A DNA stretch of 55,631 bases. It comes from T3Sed10-241 sp036796255. GTDB taxonomy: Bacteria > Bacteroidota > Bacteroidia > Flavobacteriales_D > Cryomorphaceae. The notes beneath the pieces were generated by a model. The model did no database searches, was not told the DNA's origin, and saw nothing but the letters and a program-made list of their open reading frames with translations. Made by a program: the position numbers and the translations under genes. Position 1 is the stretch's first letter. Every line of letters begins with the position of its first letter. The stretch spans positions 1 to 55,631 of the forward strand of contig DAIRDH010000018.1 in the NCBI GenBank assembly GCA_036796255.1, in the 5' to 3' direction. This document shows positions 44,677 through 54,255 of the stretch, in pieces.

Positions 44677-46764
44677 ATGCCCAGCACCACTGAACAAAGC
44701 GCCCCGACTGCGAATACCTTAAAGAAATCAACCCTTCTCAAAGCATGGCAACTCATGTGCACAGCCCGCGCCATGAGCGACCTGTACGAAGCCAACAAAG
44801 AGGTGACGGCCAAGTATGTGCACGCATCCAGCCGGGGCCACGAAGCCATACAGCTCGCCATGGCCATGCAGCTCAATGCCGATGACTACATCTTTCCCTA
44901 TTACCGCGACGACAGCATATTGCTCGGCATTGGCATGGAGCCCTACGAGCTCATGCTGCAACTGCTCGCCAAGAGGGACGATCCATTCAGTGGTGGCCGC
45001 ACTTATTACAGCCACCCCAGCCTGAAGCGCGAAGGCATGCCGAAAATTCCGCACAACTCCAGTGCCACCGGTATGCAAGCCATTCCCAGCGCGGGCGTAG
45101 CCCTTGGCATTCAGTACATGGAGCAGCAAGGGCTGCTCGAGAGCGACAATCCACCCGTATCAATCTGCTCCATAGGCGATGCCGCCATGACCGAAGGCGA
45201 AGTGAGCGAGGCTTTGCAAATGGCTGCGCTCAGGCAATTGCCCATCGTATTCCTGGTGCAGGACAATGAGTGGGACATCAGCGCCAGCGCCGACGAGGTG
45301 CGCGCCAACGATGCCGCTTGGTACGCCCGGGGTTTCAAAGGCCTTGAGGTGCGCTCGATCGACGGTACCGATTTTGAAAAATCCTGGAACACCGTGGCCG
45401 AAGTGCTGGCCACCGTGCGCAACGAGCGCCGTCCTTTCCTGCTGCACGCCAAGGTGCCCCTGCTGGGCCACCACACCAGCGGCGTGCGCAAGGAATGGTA
45501 CCGCGACGACCTCAAGGAGCATGAGCTGAGAGACCCACTCCCCCGCTTTCGCAAAAACCTTCTGCTCAACGGCTGGAACGAAAAAGAACTGGACGCTTTG
45601 CAGGAAGAAGCCACACAGCGCGTGGCCGATGACTACACCCGCGCACTCCAGGCCCCCGACCCCCAGCCCGAAGATCTCTTCACCCACGACTTTGCCCCCA
45701 CGCCCATCACCGCCGAGCGCGGAGAGCGCTCGCCGAAGGGAGCTGAAACAACCTTGATGGTGGACTGTGCGCTCTTTGCCGTGCAGGAAATCCTCGAAGA
45801 CCATCCCGAAGCACTGCTCTACGGGCAGGACGTAGGCGGCAGGCTGGGCGGCGTGTTTCGCGAGGCAGCCACGCTTGCGCAAAAATTTGGCGACGACCGC
45901 GTTTTCAACACCCCCATCATGGAGGCCTTCATCATAGGCAGCACGGTGGGAATGGCCGCAGTGGGTGCCAAGCCTATTGTGGAAGTGCAATTTGCAGATT
46001 ACATATGGCCCGGCCTCAACCAGCTCTTCACCGAGCTGAGCCGCAGCTATTACCTCAGCAATGGCAAGTGGCCAGCGAGCGCAGTAATCCGCGTTCCGAT
46101 AGGTGCCTACGGCAGCGGCGGCCCTTACCACAGCAGCAGCGTGGAGAGCGTACTGGCCAATATCCGCGGTATCAAAGTGGTGTACCCCAGCAATGGCGCC
46201 GACATGAAGGGCCTGATGAAAGCCGCTTTCTACGATCCGAATCCGGTGGTGATACTCGAGCACAAAGGCCTCTACTGGAGCAAAATAAAAGGAACCGCAG
46301 GTGCCAAGAGTCCCCTTCCCGACCGCGACTATGCCGTGCCTATAGGCGTGGCACGCATCGCTCAACAAGCCGATGAAGACCGCGTGGCCAAAGCAGAAAC
46401 CATATGCGTAGTGACCTATGGCATGGGCGTGTATTGGGCCCTGACCGCTTCCGCAAACTGGCCCGGACAGGTGGAAATTCTCGACCTGCGCAGCATTTCG
46501 CCCCTCGATGAGGAGGCCATTTACACTTCCGCAAAAAGGCATGGCCGTGTGCTTATTGTGACCGAAGAGCCCAGTGGTTGCACATTTGCGAAAAGCATAG
46601 CGGGCATGATTCAGGAAAAATGCTTCGAGCAGCTCGACGCCCCAATTCGCATCGTAGCCGCTGAAGACCTCCCCGCAATACCGCTGAACAGCACGCTGGA
46701 GGAAACGATGATTCCGAATGCTGAGAAGGTAAAGGTGGCTGTTGAGGCATTGATGGCATATTAG
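44677..46764 (+). CDS. 2-oxoacid dehydrogenase E1, fused alpha and beta subunits
   Basis: 695 residues. The thiamine diphosphate-dependent alpha part (about 20-335) has SSRGHEAIQLA, a TPP motif GDAAMTEGEVSEALQMA where the usual GDG is GDA, and GHHTSGVRKEW. The beta part (about 355-695) has YGQDVGGRLGGVFR, PIMEAFIIGSTVGMAAVGAKPIVEVQFADY and the C-terminal transketolase-like domain. This is the fused branched-chain/2-oxoisovalerate-type E1 common in Bacteroidota, acting in the complex that makes acyl-CoA from branched-chain 2-oxoacids. No E2 or E3 genes are nearby. Substrate specificity is inferred from family resemblance only. Confidence 0.92.
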   Translation: MPSTTEQSAPTANTLKKSTLLKAWQLMCTARAMSDLYEANKEVTAKYVHASSRGHEAIQLAMAMQLNADDYIFPYYRDDSILLGIGMEPYELMLQLLAKRDDPFSGGRTYYSHPSLKREGMPKIPHNSSATGMQAIPSAGVALGIQYMEQQGLLESDNPPVSICSIGDAAMTEGEVSEALQMAALRQLPIVFLVQDNEWDISASADEVRANDAAWYARGFKGLEVRSIDGTDFEKSWNTVAEVLATVRNERRPFLLHAKVPLLGHHTSGVRKEWYRDDLKEHELRDPLPRFRKNLLLNGWNEKELDALQEEATQRVADDYTRALQAPDPQPEDLFTHDFAPTPITAERGERSPKGAETTLMVDCALFAVQEILEDHPEALLYGQDVGGRLGGVFREAATLAQKFGDDRVFNTPIMEAFIIGSTVGMAAVGAKPIVEVQFADYIWPGLNQLFTELSRSYYLSNGKWPASAVIRVPIGAYGSGGPYHSSSVESVLANIRGIKVVYPSNGADMKGLMKAAFYDPNPVVILEHKGLYWSKIKGTAGAKSPLPDRDYAVPIGVARIAQQADEDRVAKAETICVVTYGMGVYWALTASANWPGQVEILDLRSISPLDEEAIYTSAKRHGRVLIVTEEPSGCTFAKSIAGMIQEKCFEQLDAPIRIVAAEDLPAIPLNSTLEETMIPNAEKVKVAVEALMAY

Positions 46765-47139
46765 AATTTGGATTTTTTCTACTTCTGGGCTAGCTTCGCT
46801 TGTCAATGCCAGCTCATTTTTCGGAGCTTCGCAGTTTTAATTCCAAGATTGTAGGACTTTGAACCGGCAGACCTACATTTCAGAATGCAGAATTCAGGAA
46901 TCGCCTGCCACCGACAAGAGCATCCCAATCCATAATGTAGTTTTTCCAGATTGCCATATTTTGGTACAACCTTTCAGGAATCCTTTGAATTAACAGTAGC
47001 GCATTATTTCAAAATCACACATCTATTTGCGGCTACAAAACTGAGGGATTTCACAGCCCTCATACGGCCGGACAAAACCTTGGGCTATTTTAAAATTTTG
47101 TTAACCATATTTGCATATGCTGAATCGCAAAAAATAACG
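46765..47139. other. intergenic region between the E1 gene and second T9SS gene
   Basis: 375 bases. The promoter at 47080-47113 is the only site I can support. The open frame running upstream of the T9SS gene from 46951 lacks a signal peptide and is not coding in my view. A weak hairpin TGTAGG/CCTACA lies near 46850-46877. Confidence 0.5.
47080..47113 (+). promoter_or_regulatory. promoter of the second T9SS gene
   Basis: TTG (47080-47082), 23-base spacer, CATATTTG (47106-47113), one mismatch to TAnnTTTG. It lies 26 bases upstream of the ATG at 47140 and so supports this start. Confidence 0.5.
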
Positions 47140-49590
47140 ATGAATAAATTCAATCTTTTTATCACCGGGATCCTGCTCTCTTGCAGCCTGCACGGGCAAG
47201 AAATCATACATTACTGGCACTTCAATACTGCATCAGGTGAACTGGGAATAGTGAATGCCGATATTTCAAATACGCCGGTAACGGCAAGTCTCGTGTATCA
47301 AAAAACCGATCCAGACGGGGATGACATAGGAATCATGGATGATGTGGAGGGAACTACCAGCAATGCCCGCTTCGGAATTGAAGCCGGGTCGGGTATCAGG
47401 CCGCGCAACCCCTCGGCCAATGGAGAACTGCACATAAATATGAGCACAGAGGGTTACGAAAACATCCTCTTCAGTTATGCCACTCAGCGCTCTGCATCCG
47501 GTATGCTCATCCAGCAATTGATGTATACCACTGATGGCGATAACTTTGTAAATTTCTCTGACCTGGTTGAGGTAAATGAAGGGTATGAACTGCAGACTTT
47601 CGACCTTACATCGGTTGTTGCGGCCAACGATAACCCTCTGTTCGCAATCAAGGTGCGGTTCCTTGGGCAAAACACGGCCGACATTGGCAACAACAGGTTT
47701 GACAACATCGTACTCGAGGGACAGTCCCTGACAAGCCAAAGCGCTATTCACTACTGGCATTTTAACGCTGCAAGTGGCGAACTTGATGATGTGCCTGCCG
47801 ATATTCACGCGGGAACAGAAGCACCGGTGTTGCGCTACCAGAAAATCGATGAGGGCGGAGATGACATCGGGATTATGGACAATGTGGAAGGAAGCGTGGT
47901 CAATGCAAAATTCGGCGTCGTTCTGGGAAATGGCATTCGCCCGCGCAATCCATCCGCCAATGGAGAGCTTTTAATTGAACTGAATTCTACGGGCTTCGAA
48001 GACCTCAGGCTGAGCTATGCCACTGAACGCAGTGGCTCGGGCATGCTGCAGCAGCAACTGCTTTACACCACCGATGGACTGAATTACAATACCTTGGGCC
48101 TGCCACAGGATGTGGCTGACTCTTATGCCCTGATGAACTACGATTTTACATCCATTGCCGGGGTCAATAACAACCCAAACTTTGCCGTGAAAATTCGCTT
48201 TCTGGGTCAGAACACCGCCGAAAATGGAAACAATCGCCTGGACAATATAGCATTGGAAGGGACGGCGCTGAACAGCAATGTGGCTGGAGTAGGCCTCAAT
48301 ACCAACAACTTGTTCATGGTGGTTGGCGAAAGTGAACAACTCACCGCCGTACTGATTCCATCTACCGCCAGCAACCAAAATCTGACCTGGACCTCCAATG
48401 ATGAGACCATCGCCTCTGTCGATCAAAATGGCATCGTTTCCGCTGCAGGAGTGGGAATCACTTCCGTAAATGTTACGACGCTTGAGGGCAGTTTTGTCGC
48501 AACTGCCCAAGTAACCGTGGTAGATGAAGTAAGCGTTGAATTCATTGTGAGCAGTGCTGAGGGACCTATAGAAGGCGCGACGGTAAATTTTGACGGTGAA
48601 GTCCAAATAACCGATGCCAATGGCAGCACTATTTTTGAACGGATTCCAGGTATCTATGAACTCACTGTGCAGGCTGCTGGATTCATATCGACAAATCAAA
48701 ACATTGGCGTCGCTCAGGATGTCACAATTCCCATAGTGCTTGAGGCACTTTCAGCGACGCTCATCCACTACTGGCATTTCAATGCCCTGCCCGGTGCCGA
48801 GGTTGAGGAAGTGCTTGCTGACTACTCGGCCATTGAAAATGTTGAGCCTTTGATTTACTACGGCTTTTTGCCAAATTATGTGGAAGCTCCCGGAGTGACC
48901 GTGGGCTACATGGACGATTACTCTCCAGGGAGTATTCTCAACAGTCAGCTTGGCGAACCAGAAGGGAACGCACTCCGTGTTCGTAACCGTTCTGAAGGCC
49001 GTACCTTGATCTTTGAAGTGCCCACGACAGGATTTGAAAATATTGTGCTGAGCTTCGACGTGTTTCGCAGCGGTTCGGGCATGCTGATCAACCACCTCGA
49101 ATACTCGAGCGATGGCGTAACCTGGACCCCTCAAGGCATTTTTCCACAGAGCATTGAGATCAGTGAGTCTTTTGAAACCAAAACTTTTGATTTCAGCGAT
49201 GTAGACATGGCCAACAACAATCCAAACTTTATGGTGAGGGCGCGATTTGAAGGAAATACTGACCAGGGCAATGGAAACAACCGCTACGACAATGTGGCCC
49301 TTTTCGGGAACCTGATCACTTCGACTGAAAACACTGCGCTGCCCGATGATGCCTTTCAGGTATACCCCAACCCCACTGCTGGGCCGATAGCAGTTCAACT
49401 CAAAAGCAAATACTTCACTACCCAGGCCAGCTTTACCCTTTACGACATGCAGGGCAGGCTGCAAAAGTCTGGGATATTGTCGGGTGAGAGCAGTCAGCTC
49501 GACCTTTCCGGTTTTGGAAATGGCGCTTACATACTCAGGATTTCGCATCAGCAAATGCAAGGACATAAGGTGCTTATCCTGAACAGGTAA
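47140..49590 (+). CDS. T9SS-secreted protein with three HYWHFN domains
   Basis: 816 residues. Signal peptide (NLFITGILLSCSLHGQ), then two tandem ~180-residue domains each starting IHYWHFN (about 21-205 and 203-385), a bacterial Ig-like Big_2 domain (about 395-465, LTWTSNDETIASVDQNGIV), a carboxypeptidase-regulatory-like domain (about 470-545), a third HYWHFN domain (about 545-725) and a T9SS sorting tail (VYPNPTAGPIAV to GHKVLILNR). The HYWHFN module has a late FDNIALEG-type strand and looks like a beta-sandwich, perhaps carbohydrate-binding. No enzyme domain is present. The frame extends 63 codons upstream, but promoter and signal peptide place the start at 47140. Confidence 0.88.
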   Translation: MNKFNLFITGILLSCSLHGQEIIHYWHFNTASGELGIVNADISNTPVTASLVYQKTDPDGDDIGIMDDVEGTTSNARFGIEAGSGIRPRNPSANGELHINMSTEGYENILFSYATQRSASGMLIQQLMYTTDGDNFVNFSDLVEVNEGYELQTFDLTSVVAANDNPLFAIKVRFLGQNTADIGNNRFDNIVLEGQSLTSQSAIHYWHFNAASGELDDVPADIHAGTEAPVLRYQKIDEGGDDIGIMDNVEGSVVNAKFGVVLGNGIRPRNPSANGELLIELNSTGFEDLRLSYATERSGSGMLQQQLLYTTDGLNYNTLGLPQDVADSYALMNYDFTSIAGVNNNPNFAVKIRFLGQNTAENGNNRLDNIALEGTALNSNVAGVGLNTNNLFMVVGESEQLTAVLIPSTASNQNLTWTSNDETIASVDQNGIVSAAGVGITSVNVTTLEGSFVATAQVTVVDEVSVEFIVSSAEGPIEGATVNFDGEVQITDANGSTIFERIPGIYELTVQAAGFISTNQNIGVAQDVTIPIVLEALSATLIHYWHFNALPGAEVEEVLADYSAIENVEPLIYYGFLPNYVEAPGVTVGYMDDYSPGSILNSQLGEPEGNALRVRNRSEGRTLIFEVPTTGFENIVLSFDVFRSGSGMLINHLEYSSDGVTWTPQGIFPQSIEISESFETKTFDFSDVDMANNNPNFMVRARFEGNTDQGNGNNRYDNVALFGNLITSTENTALPDDAFQVYPNPTAGPIAVQLKSKYFTTQASFTLYDMQGRLQKSGILSGESSQLDLSGFGNGAYILRISHQQMQGHKVLILNR
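47199..49310 (+). repeat. three copies of a ~540-bp coding repeat (HYWHFN domain)
   Basis: Copies begin at about 47199, 47740 and 48760. The first two are adjacent and still similar at the DNA level (for example around 47401 and 47941, both encoding GIRPRNPSANGEL). The third is more diverged and separated by the Ig-like and regulatory-like domains. Confidence 0.8.
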
Positions 49591-49621
49591 TTGATCGCAA
49601 AGAATTGTAATGATTTGATGG

Positions 49622-49660
49622 AAAAATGTGGCATCGCCGGGGCGATGCCACATTTTTATT
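49622..49660 (+). terminator. strong intrinsic terminator of the second T9SS gene
   Basis: Arms of 17 bases (49622-49638 and 49641-49657, core TGTGGCATCGCC), minimal loop, ending in TTTTTATT. It lies 31 bases after the stop codon. Confidence 0.9.
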
Positions 49661-49748
49661 TGGCGTACCATTGGCTATTTCTAAAACGGCCAGTTTTATT
49701 CCTGCACACCTCAATTTTTAATTGAACTGCTTATCAAGGTCATTGTTG

Positions 49749-49756
49749 TAAATTCG
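49749..49756 (+). promoter_or_regulatory. -7 element upstream of the S9 peptidase gene
   Basis: TAAATTCG, one mismatch to TAnnTTTG, 27 bases upstream of the ATG. A TTG 24 bases further upstream could be the -33 element. Confidence 0.45.
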
Positions 49757-49783
49757 CCTTCCGATGATTCAAAATCATACCCC

Positions 49784-52234
49784 ATGAACATATACTCAAA
49801 ATCAATCCTGACCTTGACTACTGTAGGCTTATCCCTTTTTGCCGGAAGGCATGACCTTTACGCGCAAGAAAACATCCCCTACCAGTTGCCACCTGAAGAG
49901 ATATTGCAACTCGCCGACTATGACCGGGCGCCTTCAGTGACCATCGACAGCGAGGGCAGCGTGATGGTGCTGAGCTATTACAATACCTACAAAACCCTCG
50001 AAGACCTCAACCAGGAAGAGATGCGCCTGGGCGGATTGCGCGTGAATCCCATCACCAACATTTCCAGTACCGTCACTTACGTGAAAAACCTGAAAATTCG
50101 CGCCACCAAGGGCAAGACGGATAAGCAAGTGGAGGGACTGCCTGAAAATGCGAAAATCAGCAACCTCGGCATGTCGCCCGATGAGCAAATAATGGCTTTT
50201 ACGCACACCACCGCAACCGGTGTCGAGCTCTGGGTGCTCGACCTGAAATCGGCAAAAGCCCGGAAACTGACCGAGGCCAATACGAATGCCAACATGGGCC
50301 GGCCTTACAGCTGGTACAAGGACAGCAAGCACCTGCTGGTGCGCATGATTCCCAAAAACAGGGCAGCGCTCATCAATCCTGAAACCGACCTGCCCACCGG
50401 GCCCATCATTTCCACTGGCGATGGAGAAGTATCGCAAAACCGAACGTATCAAGACCTGCTGAGCAATCCCGGCGACGAGCACAATTTCGAGACCCTGCTC
50501 CGCTCTGAGCTGTATAAAGTCTCTCTCGATGGCGAGGCGGCTGTGTTTTTACCCGCCAACCTCTACGCGGAAGAGAGCTTCTCGCCCGATGGCACTTTGC
50601 TCATAGTGACCACGCTGCACAAACCCTTCTCGTACATCGTGCCCTACTACCGCTTTCCGCAAAAGACGGTGGTATACGATCTCGCTGGCAATCCAATAAA
50701 AACGGTGAATGAAGTGCCGTTAAACGAAGTGATGCCCAAAGGCTTCTCATCTGTGCGCACCGGCAAGCGCAGCATGAACTGGCGCAACGACAAGCCAGCC
50801 CAACTCTACTTTGTGGAAGCCCTCGATGGTGGCGACATGGCAGTAGAAGCCGACTACCGCGACGAGGTGTACCTCTGGGATGCGCCCTTCACCGGAGCGC
50901 CACAGGCACTGGCAAAAACAGTAAACCGCTTCCGCGGCATCATGTGGGGCGATGACCATACAGCCATCTTGATGGACCTGTGGTACGATACCCGCAGCAC
51001 AGGCACCTACCTCATAGACCCCTCCAATCCGGAAGCAGCACCGAGACTATTCAACGAGCGCAATTATCAGGACCTCTATGCCGATCCCGGAAACTTCGAG
51101 ACCCGGAGAAACGAATATGGGGAGCGCGTACTCGCAGTAGAAAAAGGAAAAGCATTCCTCCTGGGAGATGGCTACACCCCCAATGGTCAATTTCCCTTTG
51201 TGGACGAGCTCAACCTTGAAACACTCAAGGTAAAACGCATTTACCAGTCTGAATTCACCGACCGACAGGAAGACCTCATCACTTTCGTAAACCTCGCCAG
51301 GCGCGAGCTCCTCGTGCGCATACAGGCACCTACCGACTACCCCAACTACTACATGCGCAGCCTGCAGGGCAAAGGCAAGTTGAGCCCTGTCACTGATTTT
51401 CCCAATCCCTTCGAAAGCCTGAACAAGGTGCACAAGGAAGTGATCAATTACACCCGCGAAGACGGCGTGGAGTTGAGCGGAACTTTTTATTTGCCGGCAG
51501 GCTATGACAAGAGCAAAAAGGAAAAACTGCCCTTGCTGATTTGGGCCTACCCACGCGAATACAAGGACAAAAGCACTGCGGGTCAATCCACCCAAAATCC
51601 CAATTCCTTCACTTTCCCCTACTACGGCAGCTTTGTGTACTGGGTGACGCGCGGCTACGCCGTACTCGACAATGCCGCCTTTCCGATCGTGGGCGAAGGC
51701 GAGGAAGAACCCAATGACACATTCGTGGAGCAACTCATTGCCAATGCCGAAGCGGCGATTGATGCCGTGGACGAAATGGGCTACATAGACCGCAAGCGCG
51801 TAGGCGTAGGCGGGCACAGCTACGGGGCATTTATGACGGCCAACCTCCTCACCCACTCTGAGCTCTTTGCTTGCGGCATAGCACGAAGCGGCGCTTACAA
51901 CCGCACACTCACGCCCTTCGGTTTTCAAAGCGAGCAGCGCAATTATTGGGATGCGCCCGACATCTACAATGGCATGTCGCCGTTCATGAACGCCCACAAG
52001 ATGAAAACGCCCATGCTGCTCACCCATGGCGAGGCCGACAACAATCCGGGTACTTTCACCCTGCAAACAGAACGCTACTTTCAGGCCCTCAAAAACCTGG
52101 GCGCTCCGGTGCGCATGGTGATACTCCCGAAAGAAAGCCATGGCTACGTAGCCCGTGAAAACATCATGCACCTGCTTTGGGAGCAAGACCGATTTCTTGA
52201 GAAACATTTGAAAAACAGTGCTGAAAACCAGTAA
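49784..52234 (+). CDS. S9 family (prolyl oligopeptidase-like) serine peptidase
   Basis: 816 residues. A signal peptide-like start (ILTLTTVGLSLFAGRH, cleavage near residue 27) leads to a beta-propeller domain (about 40-530) and a C-terminal alpha/beta-hydrolase domain (about 560-815). The predicted triad is S679 in GGHSYGAFM, D752 in HGEADNNPG and H786 in KESHGYVA. Family members cleave peptides after proline or, in the glutamyl subgroup, after acidic residues; the sequence resembles the latter's YfhR/GEP-like type, but I am not certain. It should act in the periplasm or outside on short peptides. No T9SS tail is present. Confidence 0.93.
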   Translation: MNIYSKSILTLTTVGLSLFAGRHDLYAQENIPYQLPPEEILQLADYDRAPSVTIDSEGSVMVLSYYNTYKTLEDLNQEEMRLGGLRVNPITNISSTVTYVKNLKIRATKGKTDKQVEGLPENAKISNLGMSPDEQIMAFTHTTATGVELWVLDLKSAKARKLTEANTNANMGRPYSWYKDSKHLLVRMIPKNRAALINPETDLPTGPIISTGDGEVSQNRTYQDLLSNPGDEHNFETLLRSELYKVSLDGEAAVFLPANLYAEESFSPDGTLLIVTTLHKPFSYIVPYYRFPQKTVVYDLAGNPIKTVNEVPLNEVMPKGFSSVRTGKRSMNWRNDKPAQLYFVEALDGGDMAVEADYRDEVYLWDAPFTGAPQALAKTVNRFRGIMWGDDHTAILMDLWYDTRSTGTYLIDPSNPEAAPRLFNERNYQDLYADPGNFETRRNEYGERVLAVEKGKAFLLGDGYTPNGQFPFVDELNLETLKVKRIYQSEFTDRQEDLITFVNLARRELLVRIQAPTDYPNYYMRSLQGKGKLSPVTDFPNPFESLNKVHKEVINYTREDGVELSGTFYLPAGYDKSKKEKLPLLIWAYPREYKDKSTAGQSTQNPNSFTFPYYGSFVYWVTRGYAVLDNAAFPIVGEGEEEPNDTFVEQLIANAEAAIDAVDEMGYIDRKRVGVGGHSYGAFMTANLLTHSELFACGIARSGAYNRTLTPFGFQSEQRNYWDAPDIYNGMSPFMNAHKMKTPMLLTHGEADNNPGTFTLQTERYFQALKNLGAPVRMVILPKESHGYVARENIMHLLWEQDRFLEKHLKNSAENQ

Positions 52235-52303
52235 GGAATGAGCCTTTGTGCTTTCTGAAAAACAGTTTTAACCAAGCTCCACATTAACCCATCAATTCAT
52301 TGA

Positions 52304-53485
52304 ATGAAGCCCAACCTGCATCCTGATACACTGGCCATTCACACGCAAAGTGAAAGAAGTCAGCACCGCGAACACAGCGCCCCGATATTCATGACCTCCA
52401 GCTTTCTTTTCGAAAATGCGGAACACATGCGGGCCATGTTTGCCGATGAAGTGGAAGGCAACATCTACAGCCGATTTTCAAATCCCAACGCTTCAGAGCT
52501 CAGCGAGAAACTTTGCTTGATGGAAGGGGCCGAAGATGGTTACGTGTTCGCAACGGGCATGTCGGCGGTGTACACCACTTTCATGGCGCTGCTGAAGCAG
52601 GGTGACCACATCATCTCCTCGAGGGCCATTTTTGGTTCTACCCATACCGTGTTCACCAAGCTGCTCCCTAAATTTGGCATCAGCACCACCTATGCCGATG
52701 GCCAAAATCCCGAGAGCTGGGAAGCCGCGGTGAGGCCTGAGAGCAAAATGATTTATGTGGAGACGCCTTCCAATCCGGGGCTTGACATTGTAGACCTTGA
52801 ATGGCTTGGCTTATTTGCCGAAAGGCATGGCTTGATCCTCGTGGTCGACAATTGCTTTGCCACGCCTTACCTGCAGAAGCCCCTGCAACTCGGCGCCCAC
52901 CTCAGCATACATTCTGCCACCAAATTTATGGATGGCCAGGGCAGGGTGCTGGGCGGAGCGGTGGTAGGGAGCAAAAAACTTCTCGCCGACATTCGCATGT
53001 ATGCGCGGCACAGCGGGCCGGCCATCTCCCCTTTCAACGCGTGGATACTGAGCAAAAGCCTCGAAACCCTGCACGTGCGCATGGACCGGCATTGCAGCAG
53101 TGCATTGCAAGTGGCTGAAGCCCTGAAGGGCCATGAGGCCATCAAGACGGTGCGCTACCCCTTCCTGCCCTGCGATCAAGGCTATGCCGTGGCAAAAAAA
53201 CAAATGACAAAGGGCGGTGGCCTGGTGTGCTTCGAGCTGCATGGCGGCCTGGAGCGGGGCAAGCGCTTTCTGGATAGCCTTGCACTGTGCTCAGTGAGCG
53301 CCAACCTTGGTGATGCGCGCACCATATTGACCCACCCGGCATCAACCACGCACGCCAAGCTCAGCCCTGAAGAGCAGGCGGCAGTGGGCATCACTGCCGG
53401 ATTTGTCCGAGTGTCAGTTGGATTGGAATATGCTGAGGATGTAATTCAGGATATTTTGCAAGCCATTGATCGCTCGGGTAATTAG
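52304..53485 (+). CDS. metZ: O-succinylhomoserine sulfhydrylase
   Basis: 393 residues, Cys/Met metabolism PLP enzyme (fold type I). YSRFSNPNASELSEKL (about 49-64), FATGMSAVYTTFMALLKQGDH, VDNCFATPYLQKPLQLGA and the PLP lysine K207 in SATKFMDGQGRVLGG. The last motif is characteristic of MetZ, which makes homocysteine directly from O-succinylhomoserine and sulfide. Cystathionine gamma-synthase is the main alternative. With cysE and cysM it adds to the sulfur assimilation genes in the window. It seems to be a single-gene unit; no clear terminator follows. Confidence 0.9.
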   Translation: MKPNLHPDTLAIHTQSERSQHREHSAPIFMTSSFLFENAEHMRAMFADEVEGNIYSRFSNPNASELSEKLCLMEGAEDGYVFATGMSAVYTTFMALLKQGDHIISSRAIFGSTHTVFTKLLPKFGISTTYADGQNPESWEAAVRPESKMIYVETPSNPGLDIVDLEWLGLFAERHGLILVVDNCFATPYLQKPLQLGAHLSIHSATKFMDGQGRVLGGAVVGSKKLLADIRMYARHSGPAISPFNAWILSKSLETLHVRMDRHCSSALQVAEALKGHEAIKTVRYPFLPCDQGYAVAKKQMTKGGGLVCFELHGGLERGKRFLDSLALCSVSANLGDARTILTHPASTTHAKLSPEEQAAVGITAGFVRVSVGLEYAEDVIQDILQAIDRSGN

Positions 53486-53584
53486 TGCTTTTGTACTATA
53501 CAGCCTTCTATATGGACTACAGCAACGGGGCCACCGCAAAGACGCTCAATGTATCAACATTAGAGGCAGGCAACTGCAGAGGGT

Positions 53585-53756
53585 TCGATAATCCGAACGC
53601 TGATGACGCGGATTGAACGGATGATCGCTGATCCGCTCTATTCTTTTTGCTTGATTGTGATTAGATAGAAGCGCTTTCATACCCGAGATTTGATCCCTGC
53701 CTCGCCGGCCAGGCAGGCGCGTTGATCCGCTAAATCCCTGCCCCGACGGCGGCAGG
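53585..53756. repeat. GATCCGC/ATCAGCG repeat fragments with GC palindromes
   Basis: AACGCTGATGACGCGGATTG and ATCGCTGATCCGCTC (53585-53640) are followed by the palindrome CCTGCCT/AGGCAGG (53696-53717) with core CGCCGGCC, and CCTGCC/GGCAGG (53737-53756). On the minus strand the first part reads like the element at the window end (GATC, CCGCG, ATC.GCGTTC), so it appears as an inverted relative of it. Confidence 0.7.
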
Positions 53757-53870
53757 AGTGTAATCATCGTTCTATCACCCCTACTCCCATCTCTCCCTTA
53801 TCAAGTAATCGCAGCTTTCCAACTGAAAATCGAAAACAGACAATTGGAACCAAATGATGGTGGCATTTAA

Positions 53871-53926
53871 ACCGCGTAGCGGTGACCTGACTGTAGCCCA
53901 CGGCGCAAGCCGTGGGTTAATGTCAG
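53871..53926. repeat. REP-like double hairpin
   Basis: ACCGC/GCGGT (53871-53883, loop GTA), then CCCACGGC/GCCGTGGG (53897-53916, loop GCAA) flanked by CTGAC...GTCAG. This looks like the REP/BIME-type elements spread by REP-associated (RAYT) transposases; no such transposase is in the window. Confidence 0.72.
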
Positions 53927-53937
53927 AGTAATGCAAA

Positions 53938-53983
53938 GGTTTTGGCGGCATTTTTGCCTTTTCGCAAAAATGATGACAAAACC
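53938..53983. repeat. imperfect 46-bp inverted repeat
   Basis: GGTTTTG (53938-53944) with CAAAACC (53977-53983), and an inner ATTTTTGC/GCAAAAAT stem. It adjoins the REP-like element and may belong to the same unit. Confidence 0.6.
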
Positions 53984-54226
53984 GATATTCGGAGTGATTG
54001 ATAATCAATAAGTAAAATCTAGCTATAAATTGGCAAAATTGAGGGTGTGATTAGCAACCATAAACGCAATTGGCATCATACCGCCAAGGCCTCATTCAAT
54101 GATCAGCGTTCCATTTTTTAAACCCTCACCATAGGCTACGGCCAGCACTGCTGTTATTGAAATATTTAGAAAGAAAGTAGACAAGGGATATGCCTTTGCA
54201 ATCACTTAAAACGAGAATCATAGCCA

Positions 54227-54255
54227 CAAAAAAAGCGCAGAGATTTTTCTGCGCT
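54227..54255 (-). terminator. intrinsic terminator of the glutathione peroxidase gene
   Basis: Arms AGCGCAGA (54234-54241) and TCTGCGCT (54248-54255), loop 6, followed on the minus strand by seven T. It lies 22 bases after the stop codon. Confidence 0.88.

Noticed and set aside
45160..46806. Long minus-strand frame opposite the E1 dehydrogenase gene
   Set aside because: It is antisense to a clear family protein, in a GC-richer gene with biased third positions, and its translation has no recognisable domain.
46951..47139. 63-codon N-terminal extension of the second T9SS protein
   Set aside because: It lacks a signal peptide and contains the predicted promoter; the signal peptide starts at 47140.
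53546..54008. Two short minus-strand frames among the repeats
   Set aside because: Their sequence follows palindromic repeat DNA and gives Arg/Pro/Gly-rich or hairpin-derived peptides without family features.
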